DNA from: Dactylorhiza incarnata
Lineage: Eukaryota > Streptophyta > Magnoliopsida > Asparagales > Orchidaceae
DNA: 64,000 bases
NCBI GenBank assembly: GCA_033032865.1
Contig: JAWHQI010000061.1
Coordinates: 496,001 to 560,000, forward strand
Direction: 5' to 3'
Shown: piece after piece, positions 45,707-57,225 of the stretch
How positions within the stretch are numbered: the stretch's first letter is position 1
Layout: every line of letters begins with the position of its first letter
Notes under the pieces: generated by a model
The model's database searches: none
Seen by the model: only the letters and a program-made list of their open reading frames with translations
Told to the model about the DNA's origin: nothing
Translations under genes and position numbers: made by a program

Positions 45707-47827
45707 TTAATACCCCTTAGGAGCCCAAAACGATTTGGGTCCTAGGTTTCTGGTTAGATCAACACCACCCGGAGTGTTAACATTGCAAGGGGTCATTCTT
45801 ACATTGTTAACCCGTGGAGTCTTGACGTTCCTGGGGTTAAACCAACAATCTATGGCGAAGTGACCAATCTTGCCACAACACCAACAATCAAATCGATTGT
45901 ATCTTCTCTTGTTATCCTGTTTTAACTTTTGAACGAGGAGTTTAGCAGGAGCAATATTCTTAGAAGTAGAAGCCTCGTGGTTGCAACACACACATGACTC
46001 CTTCTTCTCTTCATGAGATTTAACAACAATTGATTTAATCTTTGGTGCTTTCTTAATAACTGATCCATGTACAAATGAACCATAATCCTTGGGGATTACT
46101 TTTTCATAAGGTGCCTTGAAAGCAGTTGTTTCGGAGCATCGGGGACGGGTTTGATTTTGGTCAACCTTGCCCTTACCTTTAACAGCTCTTTTCTTAGCAG
46201 CCTTACTACTTTCAGCCTTATGACCAAGGCCACTAACCTTCGCAGGAGCAGAACATCTTTCAATGATTGGAAGAATAGTTTTTGGTTTGGAGAAGCTTTC
46301 AACTATCTTCCTTTCCACCACTAACTTTTCTTCTAATTCATTTATAAACTTCTCCTTAAGATTTAATAATTCAGTAGAGCTGTTAAGTTCATCTTTCAAG
46401 ATTTGGACTTCATCTTGGAGAGGAGTCAATTGTTTAATTTCCTCCCTCAAAGCTGATTCCACCATCTTGAGAGATGCAATCTCATGTGCTTGAGATTTGA
46501 CTACCTTGCGGCATTTGTCAAATCCCTCCAACATAGCTTTATACTGAACCATTAGATCTGAGTCTTCCTCTGAAGAATAGCCTTCATTTGCAACGGAATC
46601 AGTTTCAGATGAAGAAAGAGGAGTGTGCGAGTTTACCTTCCCTTTGTATGAGGAGACACTTCCTTCCTCATCTGAATGTGCCATAAGCCCAAAATAGGCT
46701 TCTTCATCTGAGCTTGACTTCCCTGAGTCACTGTCACTAAGAGTCTTGGTCTTCTTTGCCAAGAAGCTCTTTTCTTCTTTCCTCTTATTCTTGAAGGATT
46801 TCTTCTCTTTCTTCTTTTTGTATGGACATTCCGTACTTATATGCCCTGGCTTATTACAACAATAACAGACAATATCAGTCGAAACATGTTTATTCGGTTT
46901 GGTTTTATACCTGTCGTTGCTGTGTTCTTTCTTGTGATGTTCATCATCACGCCTTGACCTTCTTTGGCTCCTTTTTCTGAGCAATTTCTTGAATTTCTTG
47001 GCAAGTGAAGAGAACTCTCCATCGGACATGTCTGAGCTTGACGAACAATCCACAGACTCATCGTCTTCATCTGACGGCTGTGTCTTTTCAAATGATCTAG
47101 CTTTACCTCTTCTTGACTCTTTGGCCTTCAGTGCCACAGAGTTCTCCCTTCCAGAAGTGGAGCATCCTTCTTCTTCAGCTTTTCTAATACTCAGCTTTAG
47201 TTCATGTGAGAGAAGCTTGCCAAATAATATTTGTGGCTCCATCGTAGCCAATTTTCTGAATTCCCGGATAGCAATAGCCTTGGTATCCCATTCTTTCGTT
47301 AGGGATCTCAAGAACTTGTCATTTAGTTCTCCAACTGTGAATTCCCGATCATAGTTCTTAAGACCGTTGACGATCTTAAAGAACTTCTCATAAGTATCAG
47401 AAATGGAGTCTCTTGGATCTTGCTTGAATGCTTCGTATTCTTGGTTCAGCAACGATCTTCGGTCATCCCTCACTTCTTCAGTACCTTCCATAAGAACAAC
47501 TATGGAGTCCCACATTTCCTTGGCAGACTTGCAGTGTATAAGATTTTGTAGCATTGAATCGTCCACTGCACCAGCAATAATGTTCTTTGCCTTCTTGTCC
47601 AAGATGACGAGGGTAATCTCATCTTTGTCTAGCTCCAACATTTTCTTGGGAATCATAATAGCTGAATTTATTGACGATGGCTTCATAGGAACATGGGGAC
47701 CTTCCTCTACTATCTGAAAAATTCTTGGGTCGGTGGCTTCCATGTAGAACTTCATTCTTTCCTTCCACATAGGGAAATTCTCCTTAGAACAGACGAGCAT
47801 CTTAGAAGAATCCTTGGATTTTTCCAT
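45707..47827 (-). CDS. Copia gag with two zinc knuckles, intact
   Basis: ATG at 47827 (MEKSKDSSKMLVCSKENF) gives 706 residues. The UBN2/DUF4219 core contains FPMWKERMKFYMEA, the AKEMWDSI segment and LNQEYEAFKQDPRDSISD. Knuckle 1 is CYCCNKPGHISTEC. Acidic Ser-rich and coiled-coil segments follow (LREEIKQLTPLQDEVQILKD). Knuckle 2 is CWCCGKIGHFAIDC. The C-terminus GPKSFWAPKGY resembles the W.PK motif that, in Sirevirus-type gag-pol, precedes protease and integrase. Here a stop follows. No internal lesion is seen, so the protein could be made. Confidence 0.88.
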   Translation of the reverse strand: MEKSKDSSKMLVCSKENFPMWKERMKFYMEATDPRIFQIVEEGPHVPMKPSSINSAIMIPKKMLELDKDEITLVILDKKAKNIIAGAVDDSMLQNLIHCKSAKEMWDSIVVLMEGTEEVRDDRRSLLNQEYEAFKQDPRDSISDTYEKFFKIVNGLKNYDREFTVGELNDKFLRSLTKEWDTKAIAIREFRKLATMEPQILFGKLLSHELKLSIRKAEEEGCSTSGRENSVALKAKESRRGKARSFEKTQPSDEDDESVDCSSSSDMSDGEFSSLAKKFKKLLRKRSQRRSRRDDEHHKKEHSNDRYKTKPNKHVSTDIVCYCCNKPGHISTECPYKKKKEKKSFKNKRKEEKSFLAKKTKTLSDSDSGKSSSDEEAYFGLMAHSDEEGSVSSYKGKVNSHTPLSSSETDSVANEGYSSEEDSDLMVQYKAMLEGFDKCRKVVKSQAHEIASLKMVESALREEIKQLTPLQDEVQILKDELNSSTELLNLKEKFINELEEKLVVERKIVESFSKPKTILPIIERCSAPAKVSGLGHKAESSKAAKKRAVKGKGKVDQNQTRPRCSETTAFKAPYEKVIPKDYGSFVHGSVIKKAPKIKSIVVKSHEEKKESCVCCNHEASTSKNIAPAKLLVQKLKQDNKRRYNRFDCWCCGKIGHFAIDCWFNPRNVKTPRVNNVRMTPCNVNTPGGVDLTRNLGPKSFWAPKGY

Positions 47828-47900
47828 ATCAGACAAACTTGCTCTTGCAACTAGATTTAAGGATCTTGTTCAAGGTGTTAACCTTTTAACGAACAACCTC

Positions 47901-47912
47901 GCTCTGATACCA
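47901..47912 (-). promoter_or_regulatory. Primer binding site of the gag-only copia
   Basis: Element sense TGGTATCAGAGC, two bases after the 5' LTR. Complement of the initiator tRNA-Met 3' end. Confidence 0.9.
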
Positions 47913-47914
47913 AT

Positions 47915-49552
47915 TGAAAGTATCTAGTTGCGGCCTAAATCACCTAGAGGGGGTGAATAGGTGGATTCTAAAGCTTTTTGCGGAATTAAAAACTTAGAAA
48001 TAAAAGCACATGGAATCCAAAAGAGCGCAACACAACACAGAGAATTATAGTGGTTCCCCGATCTTGGGTAGTCCACTTTCCCGCCTCGCCTATCTAGCAC
48101 AACAAGGCTAGATTCGGCTACTTCACCAAACTCGGATCAATCAAATCCTACTACTCGGAGTACTCAACTCCTACAAGCTCGGAGAACAAACTCTCCTACA
48201 AACTCGGAAGAAAAACTTCCTACAAACTCGGAGACAACGCTCCTACAACTCGGAGTATAACTCCTACAACTCGGAAGCAAGCTTCCTACAAGAATATTGT
48301 AAAGAAATCTTACAAAACCTTTGATTGAGAAACAATCTACTTTAAATCTACCTGAGATTTAACTTTATCAGATCTGAAATAAAAGATCTTCTTCTTCCTT
48401 GAAAATAGAAATCTGAAATCTGGATCTAAAAGAGGAAGAATAGATCTTGCTTTGAAAAACCTTGATCTGAGCACTTAGGAGAAAATTAGATCTGAATGGA
48501 ACTTGACAGATCTAAAATCAGAGATCTAGTATTCTCCTTTCTTCAAGAGGGATCGTGAAAAGCTTTGTCGGCAAGGAGCAGCTGATTTGCGATAAAGGTC
48601 GGCCGACGGACGAAGAGAACAACGTCTTTCCTCTTGGATTCACGATTAGGGTTAAACAGAATTAACCCTTAGCTATTTATATCCTATCCATTCCAACGGC
48701 TATAATCGAGAGCATCGAGAAGGGCGACAAACAAGGAGGGATCGCCACGAGTTCTGTACATGTCGGCCAACCCTAATTTTGGAAAACGAAACTAAAATTT
48801 GAAATCCGTCTGTCCGTCATTCGTCGAGACTTCACGTGAACACTCGACGAATTGACTTAGCCATTGAAAATCCTGATCAAAGCTTGAAAACTGTCTTCTG
48901 TTTTCATTCGTCGGAATTCGTCGGGAGTTCACGTGACATCTCGACGAATTGACTTAGCCACAGAAATTTCTTCACAACCCAGCCAAAATGACTTCTGTCA
49001 GCATTCGTCGGGATTCGTCGGAATGACCCGAGTCATCTCGACGAATGGACTTGGCTCCAGAAATTCCTTCATAACCCAGCCAAAATGACTTCTGTCAGCA
49101 TTCGTCGGGATTCGTCGGAATGACCCGAGTCATCTCGACGAATGGACTTGGCTCCAGAAATTCCTTCAAAACCTAGCCAAAATGACTTCTGTCAGCATTC
49201 GTCGGGATTCGTCGGAATGACCCGAGTCATCTCGACGAATGGACTTGGCAGAAATTTTCTTTTCTTCTGAAAGCCTGCTCCACTCCTCAACTTTGAAAAC
49301 CTCCAGACATGAGTATATGAAGTGCACCCCAAAAGAGAGATTACACATGGACCAACACTTTGTTCTGCACAATGAGGGATTACACTGTTTAGAACTGTGT
49401 TTGGTGATCCATTGCAACCTGACTTTGGTGTGCACTTAGCATTAAGACCTGAAAACACATAACTAGAGAACAACATCAAATACATCTCAATTCAACTTAG
49501 TTCACAGGAACACTTCTTCAAATCAAGGTAATTGTAGCTACAATACCCAACA
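47915..49552 (-). repeat. 5' LTR of the gag-only copia
   Basis: 1638 bp, matching 43588-45226 with a handful of substitutions. In this copy the TATA region reads GATATAAATAG. Confidence 0.92.
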
Positions 49553-50336
49553 GGTTGCTTGTGCCACAACTCCAGTGCTGTTATGCTGTCGAAGATGGAT
49601 CTCCCACAAAAAGCTTAAGGAGAATTCTGGAGGAGGACTACGTCACGCTACATCCGAAGGACGATCGCTTCGACCTCGCTCATACAACAGCGATCCTTCA
49701 TCCTCATCTTCAGAAATCTCATATAGGGAGTTTTACTTTTGTTATATTTATTTTCATTCCATACTTTCTTTGTAACCGTTTAGTTAATTCGCCTTGTGTT
49801 GGCGACTAGGTCTGGGTAGGACTTAGGGGGAAATTCGCCTTGTGTTGGCGACTAGTTCTAGGTGATTAGATCTAGGGGGCTCGAGGCCATATCCGGGGAA
49901 GGATTGGCTAGAGCGGCTTGAGGCCATATCCGGGCAAGGATAGGCTAAAGCCAACCGGTTTGTGGGGATACAAGTCGGTATAGAAAAGGAAAAATTATTT
50001 ACATATGTACGCCTCCGATTTCTAGCGATATAGAGATCAAATTTTATGTAAACACTTTTTTCATTTAATATAATCATATCTCTTTTGTGTTTACTTTGAT
50101 TTCTATCATTTGGCGTAATCTCTATTATTTTGTGTTCTAAGTTTTCAATTTCTAATCTAAATTGTTTATTTCTAATTTGTCATCATTATATCCTATTAAT
50201 CAAAATAACTTAGTAATTTTCTTAAAATTTATAAAAAGAATTTTATTCCCTTATTCACCCCCCTCTAAGGGCGCCGTAAGATCCAACAAGTGGTATCAGA
50301 GGGAGGTTATTCCAAACGGTTTAAAAACCAGGAATA

Positions 50337-51929
50337 ATGGCGTCTCATGATCTCGCTTCTACTAATAGGGGAAATTTTCTTATAAATGAAAAATCTTTAG
50401 CACCACCTTTATTTGAAGGGAAAAATTATAATGGGTGGAAATTTCTAATGGAAAAATTTCTTAAATCTTTGAATATGGAAGTATGGAATATTACAATTAA
50501 AATGCCCCCAAGTATTTTAAATAAAAATGAAATGTTTTTAAATGCCAAATCTATGAATAGTCTATATTGTGCATTAGATCAAAATATTTTCAAACTTATT
50601 TATACACTTCCTACTGCTTATGAAGTTTGGAAATTTCTTGAGAATACTTATAGTCTTCCTTCTACAGATGATGAACAAGAGGAATTCCTTATGGATCCAA
50701 GAGAAGAAATCGACAAGGACTCATTCTTGGAGGATGATAAATCTAAGAGAGAAATCGACGAGGAATTTCTTATGGATCCAAGAGAAGAAATCGATGAGGA
50801 CTTATGCTTGGAGGAAGAAGAATACAACATCACAATATTGGACTCATTTGTTGGCAACACATCAAGCAAAAGAGAAGACGGAAACAATTGCAAGGTAAGA
50901 AAATCAAAAACTTCTCTTTTTGTAACGAATTCTATTTCTACATCTCGTATGCTTAAAATTGCTAAACATAAAATTTTAAAATTGAAAATTGCTAATTCCA
51001 AATTACGTTTAGAAAATAAATCTTTAAAAGCAAACGATAACGTAGAATCAAATATTGATGTGTTAAATTCTCTTTCATGCTCTTTAGTTGAAATTCCTAT
51101 TCCTTGTCTTAATTGCAATTTATTAAAAGAAAAATTCAAGGAAATTGAAAAAGGGCTCTTAATTTCTAAAAGGCATAATGAAAAATTGTTAATTGAAAAT
51201 GATGTTTTATCTTGTAAGTTAATACAATTAAAATCTTTTGTTGAAAAATTTCAAATGTCATCTAATGAATCTCATCATAAGATTTTGAATAACAAGGATA
51301 AATTAACTTACAAAATCATTTCTAAAAAGGATCATTTTCATACATCAACTCAAAAGGAGTTAAGTTTCAAAAAGAATTATGACCCTCACAAAATTCTTAA
51401 GAGTCACTATTATAAGTCTCAATATATTTTCAATCATGAGTCAAACTTAAAAACTCCTTTTCATGAAAATCAAAATATAAAATATTATCCTTTATATTAT
51501 AAGAGTATGTCTATAAGAAAGAGTGGAAATGAAAATCATCAAAATAATGATCAATCTTCTAAAACATATTGTAATTCACTCTTTCAACAATCGCTTCTAA
51601 AGAAAGACAATCACTCTTATAAAATTTTAAACAATCCATATAATAAAAATCATTATGATTATCAACATCAAGCTATTTTGTAAAATAATTTAAATAAACA
51701 TAAACCTCCAATGAATTATTTTTCAAACAATTCACATAATCATTATATGGATTTAAGTAATAAACAACCAATGTATGAATGGAGACCCATACAGAAAAAT
51801 GACATATCAACATTAATTAAAAAGGCTCATTCATCATTATCTTCTCAAAAGCCATCACGCCATATTTGGGTGCCCAAAGGAACCATTACACATGGTCAAC
51901 TTTGGATACTTAAATCTCTTATCATTTAG
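50337..51929 (+). pseudogene. Sirevirus-like copia gag with one internal stop (unit S2)
   Basis: ATG at 50337. UBN2-type core as in S1, then Asn/Lys/His-rich sequence (LLKEKFKEIEKGLLISKRHN, SLFQQSLLKKDNHSYK). A single in-frame TAA at 51681-51683 is followed in the same frame by NNLNKHKPPMNYF and a C-terminus with SRHIWVPKGTI, the Sirevirus-type gag end. About 530 codons in all. No zinc knuckle and no pol are seen downstream. Confidence 0.8.
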
Positions 51930-52896
51930 TATCTTTCATTTGCATGAAGTAGAAATAATTAAAAATGAAATATCAATACTCTACTTCATGATGTGCTTTA
52001 TTTCTTTTTCTTTTGTTTGTTTTTGTATTTATTGATCCAAAATGCTTATGGTCCCTCTATATTTTATGAAATATGACTTTCACATATTAAGCCTAATGTT
52101 TATCAAATCAAATTAAAATTGAACATAAAGTCATATGATTTTAAAAGAGACCTACCTATCATTTTTTTTAATTGTTATATATATCCTTTTAAATCCTTTA
52201 CCCTTAATTGTCTTGAATTATCATTAGAAATTGAATATTGAAATTATTATCAAGACTAGTGAAACTATTTTAAAGATTAGATTTAAATGGTTTATTTAAG
52301 GGCTTAAACTAAAAATTAAAATGCGCAACATTTTTGATTCCTTTCTATTTGTTGCATTTGATAGCCCTTATAATGAAAAATATTATCAAATAAAATCAAA
52401 AACAAACATTCATCTAAACGCATGTTTCAATCTTTCAAAAATGCGAGTTTTAAATCAAAACTTCAAAAGCCATATCTTTTGATCCGCTCGCCTGATTTTC
52501 GCGTTTAATATATTTTCGGAAAGAGCACAAAAATCTCCATCCAACGGCAAACTAGGCTTGCTCATTTGAGTTCTTTTGGTGCTGTCAACTTGCCCAAATT
52601 CAACTCCGTTTTAAAAGCTATCTTAGTTTGCTTGATTTAGAAATTTCTGTGTTTATGGATTTTTCATCACATGATATCCTATGTATAATTGTTTCATATA
52701 TTAATTTAGATATTATGTGTGATGTGTGTCACCATTGTTTGCATATAATTTAGACCTTATAATCATCTTATATCATTAAGATCAAATCAAAAGTTTAATC
52801 ATTTCATTATATATAGGTCTAAAGAAAATTAATTTGTAAACTTCTCATATTACATGCAACATTATCTCCATTAATTCTAAGTAATAACATTGCATT
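51930..52896. other. AT-rich tail of the S2 copia
   Basis: No coding sequence. CCATATCTTTTGATCCGCTC and neighbouring words look like a retrotransposon 3' region. Element H is inserted at its end (GCATT precedes the H LTR). Confidence 0.45.
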
Positions 52897-53576
52897 TGTT
52901 GAAACCAGCAACTGGTCTCTTGAGTTCGGACCCACTGGGGGTGTAGCTGATGCTTATTTCTCCCTCACTAGACTCTCTTGATGGTGGATGTGAGAATAGG
53001 AATAGACCCAAGGCTGAAGCGAGGAGGTCCCGCCACACACCCGAAAGATCTTAGAGAGCTTCCCCTCCCAAACCAAAGCTCAACCGGGCACCTTGGAGGG
53101 CACTGACTGCCAACCAAAACTAGCCTAGAGGAGTGGATTTTCCAAAATCGGATCTTCTCCAAGGTGCCCTTAAGGGTCTATTTATAGATTTTTCTGGGCT
53201 GGTCTGCAAATAGCATGGATCCGCCTTTTAATTTTACTAACCGCACCCCAAATTGGTCTGCTAACAGCCTAACTCCGCTGTTCTGAAGGGCTATTTGCAG
53301 CCCACAAGGGGCATTATAGTCGTTTCCTCCTCAGATCCTTTTGGGCGAGTGGTTCGTGAGGGAACCACTCGCTGGGCTCCCGCTTAGCTAGGCGAATGCC
53401 CATGCTTCTGGGCGAGTGGTCCGTGTGGGCACCACTCGCCGAGCTCCTTCTCTCCTGCAGCTTACCCCCACTAACCCGGGGGTATTTTCACCTGTCTTAG
53501 CCGGGGCGAATGATCTGACTAGCTTAGGTCTCGCCAGCTGGCTTGTGGGACCCACTCGGCGAATACGGGTTGTACA
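52897..53576 (-). repeat. 3' LTR of element H (680 bp)
   Basis: Ends TGTACAACCC/TGGTTTCAACA in element sense, related to D and E. Element-sense TATA box TATAAATAG at 53178-53186. Two short hairpins GCGAGTGGTTCGTG/CCACTCGC lie near 53345-53435. It lacks the 48-bp G-tract repeats of D and E. Confidence 0.85.
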
Positions 53577-53591
53577 CAATCCCCGCTCTTT
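53577..53591 (-). promoter_or_regulatory. Polypurine tract of element H
   Basis: Element sense AAAGAGCGGGGATTG, identical to that of D and E. Confidence 0.8.
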
Positions 53592-53689
53592 GCGAGCGGT
53601 TCCTACGCTCGGAAAGAACAGTCCAACCCGGTATTCGGTGAGTGCTGGCTTACTGGACCTAGAAGATTCTGTGGGTCCCACCACTGCCC

Positions 53690-53698
53690 TATATATAT
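53690..53698 (+). promoter_or_regulatory. TATA box of antisense gene A in element H
   Basis: TATATATAT lies 132 bp before the ATG of gene A. Confidence 0.4.
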
Positions 53699-53821
53699 CT
53701 CTTCATGTCAGACTTTCCTGGAACGCTTTCATTCCTCGATTCAGAGCTCCTTCTCTTCCTCAGCCTTTCGCCGACACCAATGCCTTCCCACAAGCCTTCC
53801 GTGAGACCCCTCTCGTAGGAA

Positions 53822-55088
53822 ATGATCGAACGCCTGGCTGCGGCCCAAGTTACAACTGCCCCCAAGGCAGCTAAATTTGCTCCCTGGCTTATGTCTAAAC
53901 GGGATCCGAGTGCCCCCTACGTTTCGCGTCGAGCCAAGGCGATTCGGCTGAATCGCCAAAGAGGCGAGACCGCCTCGGAGTCTCTGGCGAATACTCCTCC
54001 GGCGAATACCTTGCCGGCGAATACTCCTCTGGGCACCGGGATGCAGGTATGAGGATTCCTCCTGTCTTCCTGTTTAGTTCCTGTCCCTTACCCTGCATTT
54101 GCTCTGACCATTTGCAGGGGATTTCGGTGCCCGAGACCAGCCACGGGGCCGTCCCGAGCAGTGCCGTGGTGCCACCTCTCGCGGACGAGAGGCCTCCAGA
54201 TCTGGACCTTGCTCCTCCAACCCCTCCGGGCGAGACCACATTGCAGTCCGGTAAGTTGCAAACCCTTTTTGATTTATCCTTCATGCTGCTCGTTACTGAC
54301 CACTGTTTCACGCAGCCCTCGATCCCGACCTTCCGCTGCGGAACTCTATTCCTCCGAGTTCCCCTGTTCGACCGAACCCCTCTATGCTTGCGGATGAGCC
54401 GAGGATATCTCCCAAGAAGGGACCCGGTCAGCAGGGCCGCGCGGATGATCCTGCGGATGCTCCAGCTCCTTCCTCACAGCCCTACCGTCCTGGAAAGGAA
54501 AAGGTCCTACCTCCCGCCGGGTTGTTTTGAACGCACCCCCATTCGTCTCGTCCCCCGGTCACGGGGACCCCTCACTTGGTTAGCGACCTCTACTTCATTT
54601 AGCTCATTTGCTTAGTTTAACGCGACTGACCAGTCTATGATCTCGCAGGCTATCGAGAAGCCTCTCCCTTTGGATCCTACCACGAGGGGGAAGACGGGAT
54701 GCTCTCGCCTCTCCCCTCTCCCGGGGATCTCGCTGACTTCCTTGACGACTCCTCAGATCATGCGACCTTGAAGGAGCGAGTTGCGGAGGTCTTGGGGAAG
54801 CTCATCCACATTCAACGGAACATCGCCGGCCAGGTGGATGACGTGCGGATGGAGGTCACGCGCGAGCTGAAGGACCTTCGGAAGGACTATACGCGCCTTC
54901 TCGTGGTGGTGGAGCGCCTGGGAGGTGAAGGAGGGGAGCTTTCTCCGAGGAGGCACGCTGCGCGTGCCCGGGATCAGCTTCAGCTGGCGTCTTACGAGAT
55001 CACCTCCATGCTCGCGTATCATCGCCCGCGAATGCCTCCGGAGGCCGGGCCGCGAGGGCATGGTCGGTGGTACTGGGAGGAGCGCTAG
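53822..55088 (+). CDS. Antisense gene A of element H, coiled-coil protein of unknown function
   Basis: Model: exon 1 53822-54046 (MIERLAAAQVTTAPKAAKFA), exon 2 54118-54250, exon 3 from 54316 to about 54500-54520, exon 4 54649-55088. The first two introns have clear GT-AG ends with matching phases. The donor of the third is uncertain because no strong GT fits the phase. The protein has a basic N-terminus, a long Pro/Ser-rich linker, and a C-terminal helix-rich part (LKERVAEVLGKLIHIQRNIA, VTRELKDLRKDYTRLLVVVE) ending GRWYWEER. I do not recognise a family. Its place next to the 3' LTR parallels the antisense gene of G. Confidence 0.55.
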
Positions 55089-55545
55089 TCTGATCCTCAT
55101 TCGCCTCCTTTGTATTCCCCTTTATTCTATTTATGATGCTGAGGATACCGGACTTCATTTATGCTTGTAGTAATTTCATATTCTGTGCTTTGCGAATGCT
55201 TTATTTCTATTTTCGTTTTTATTTCTCGCAATTTGCTTGGTCATGCCGAATGATATGATATTGCCGAATGCTTTTGCAACTCTTTCGCGTGGCCGTCGAG
55301 CGGATAGCCACTGGGCATCCGCCATTAATGGGCGAGAGGGATCGGCCCGGGTTTCGAGGCGTCGGGAAGGCGCGATTGCTATCCGCAAACCCGTTGCCTC
55401 GAAAGCCCAAGCGTTTTTTAGTTCTTCTATAAATAGGCCATTCAACCACCATATTAATTGTCTTGCCATCCGCCCCCTCTCTCTCCTTGCGCTAGCACTC
55501 GCACTTCTCTCTTCTCCGCTGCTTCGTCTTCTTTCGCATTGCAAA
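55089..55545 (+). promoter_or_regulatory. Spacer and putative promoter between antisense genes A and B
   Basis: No coding sequence. TATAAATA at 55428-55435 lies 118 bp before the ATG of gene B, followed by a CT-rich leader (55475-55530). Confidence 0.5.
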
Positions 55546-55803
55546 ATGGGTGGCGAGCCCGAAGGAAGGGCCAAGCGCGCTAGTGCATTCGTGAACCACG
55601 TCTTCGACTCCTGTGACCTCTCCGACGAGGCTTACCTGAACGCCGTTGCGGACTACGTCCCGTCGGGGTTCGAAGCGCGAAAACCAGGACCGGATGATCG
55701 TCTCAATTCCATCTCGCTGTGTGCTCTCACGATCCCGTTGGAGCACTTCGAGGTGGGATTTCGCCCCCCTATCTGGCCTGAACTCTGCCAGACCTTCCGG
55801 TAC

Positions 55804-56413
55804 TGTTGAAACCGACAACTCGGTCTCCGTGGAGTTCGGGGTCCCAGAAAAGGGGTGGTCTCACACCTACTTCTCTCGAGCCAACTCTCTAGGCAAGAGC
55901 ACTTGGATTTAGAAACGGACCAAGGGCTTAGTGGGGAGGTCCCGCCACATACCCGGAAGTCCCCTTGGAACTTCCCCTCCCAAGCCACTACTAAGCTTGG
56001 GCACCACTGGAGCCTCTCCTCACCCTCTATAGAGAGACTTGTTGGGGAGGGAGAGAGAGGAGAGAGCTATCCTACTATCTGATCCCCTCAAATGGTGTCC
56101 CCTTGGTCCTATTTATAGGTTTTTTGGATCTGGACTGCGAATAGCCAAAACTGGACTGCAAATAGCCAAATCCCGCTGTTCTGAAGCGCTAAACGCAGAC
56201 CACTGGAATGCGAATAGCCAAAACTGGACTGCGAATAGCCAAAACTGGACTGCAATTAGCCAAATCCCGCTGTTCTGAAGCGCTAAACGCAGACCACTGG
56301 ACTGCGAATAGCCAAAACTGGACTGTGAATAGCCAAAACTGGACGAGAAGGGGCCTACCCTGGGCGAGAGGGGGGGCGAGCCGCCCCTCCCCCTCTCCGC
56401 CTCTCTGCTGGGC

Positions 56414-56452
<39 letters not shown>

Positions 56453-56654
56453 CGAGCCGCCCCTCCCCCTCTCCGCCCCTCTGCTGGGCGAGAGGGGGGG
56501 CGAGCCGCCCCTCCCCCTCTCCGCCTCTCTGCTGGGCGAGAGGGGGGGGGGGGGGGGGGGGGGCGAGCCGCCCCTCCCCCTCTCCGCCTCTCTGCTGGGC
56601 GAGAGGGGGGGGGGGCGAGCCGCCCCTCCCCCTCTCCGCCCCTCTGCTGGGCGA

Positions 56655-56687
<33 letters not shown>

Positions 56688-57135
56688 CGAGCCGCCCCTC
56701 CCCCTCTCCGCCTCTCCGCTGGGCGAGAGGGGGGGGGGGGGGGGGGGCGAGCCGCCCCTCCCCCTCTCCGCCTCTCTGCTGGGCGAGAGGGGGGGGGGGG
56801 GGGGCGAGCCGCCCCTCCCCCTCTCCGCCTCTCCGCTGGGCGAGAGGGGGGGGGGGGGCGAGCCGCCCCTCCCCCTCTCCGCTGGGCGAGAGGGGGGGCG
56901 AGCCGCCCCTCTCCGCCTCTCTGCTGGGCGAGAGGGGAGGGGGGGCGAGCCGCCCCTCCCCCTCTCCGCCTCTTCCCGCTGGGCGAGAGAGGGAGGGGTG
57001 AGACCCCCCTCCCCCCCCCCCCCCCCCCCCCCCCCCCTCTCCGCCCGGATCTTTGGGAGTGCTCGGCGAATATCTAAGTTGTACATCGGCGACCCTCCAC
57101 GCTGGGCCTCACTCGATGGATATGGGGGTTGTACA
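55804..57135 (-). repeat. 3' LTR of element E (1332 bp)
   Basis: Window-sense ends TGTTGAAACC and GGTTGTACA. Element-sense TATA box TATAAATAG at 56109-56117. 48-bp units (56360-57000) of GGGCGAG-Gn-CGAGCCGCCCCTCCCCC-type contain G runs from 7 to 37 bases, plus a 27-base C run at 57011-57037. Confidence 0.9.
56360..57045. repeat. 48-bp repeat with expanded G-tracts, 3' LTR of E
   Basis: About eleven units. Flanking unit sequence is conserved while the single G-tract in each unit varies independently (for example 7, 12, 20, 31 and 37 G). Long Gly- or Pro-rich reading frames here are artefacts of the repeat. Confidence 0.9.
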
Positions 57136-57150
57136 CAATCCCCGCTCTTT
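57136..57150 (-). promoter_or_regulatory. Polypurine tract of element E
   Basis: Element sense AAAGAGCGGGGATTG next to the LTR start TGTACAACCC. Confidence 0.85.
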
Positions 57151-57225
57151 GCGGGGTTGGCACAACCTCGGAAAGAAAAGTCCAAGCCCAAATATCCATC
57201 GAGGGGGTCAAGACCTCGCCCCCGA

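Larger units (their letters stand above)
43588..49552 (-). mobile_element. Gag-only copia retrotransposon (TR-GAG type), intact
   Basis: 5965 bp, flanked by GGTTG (43583-43587 and 49553-49557). LTRs are 43588-45226 and 47915-49552 (1639 and 1638 bp), almost identical, with TGTTGGGTAT/CTTTCA ends in element sense. A tRNA-Met primer site and a polypurine tract are present. The interior holds one long gag frame and no protease, integrase or RT. All cis-signals needed for mobilisation in trans appear present. Confidence 0.92.
43139..50288 (+). repeat. 5' LTR of the S2 copia, split by a later insertion
   Basis: LTR sequence occupies 43139-43587 and 49558-50288. Element 43588-49552 plus one copy of the target GGTTG lies between. 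Apart from this it matches 30213-31380, with about 12 extra bases in the CGCTAT microsatellite. A PBS follows at 50291. Confidence 0.75.

Noticed and set aside
51711..51929. Separate 72-codon gene after the copia gag
   Set aside because: It is in the same frame as the gag and separated by a single TAA. Its WVPK end shows it is the gag C-terminus.
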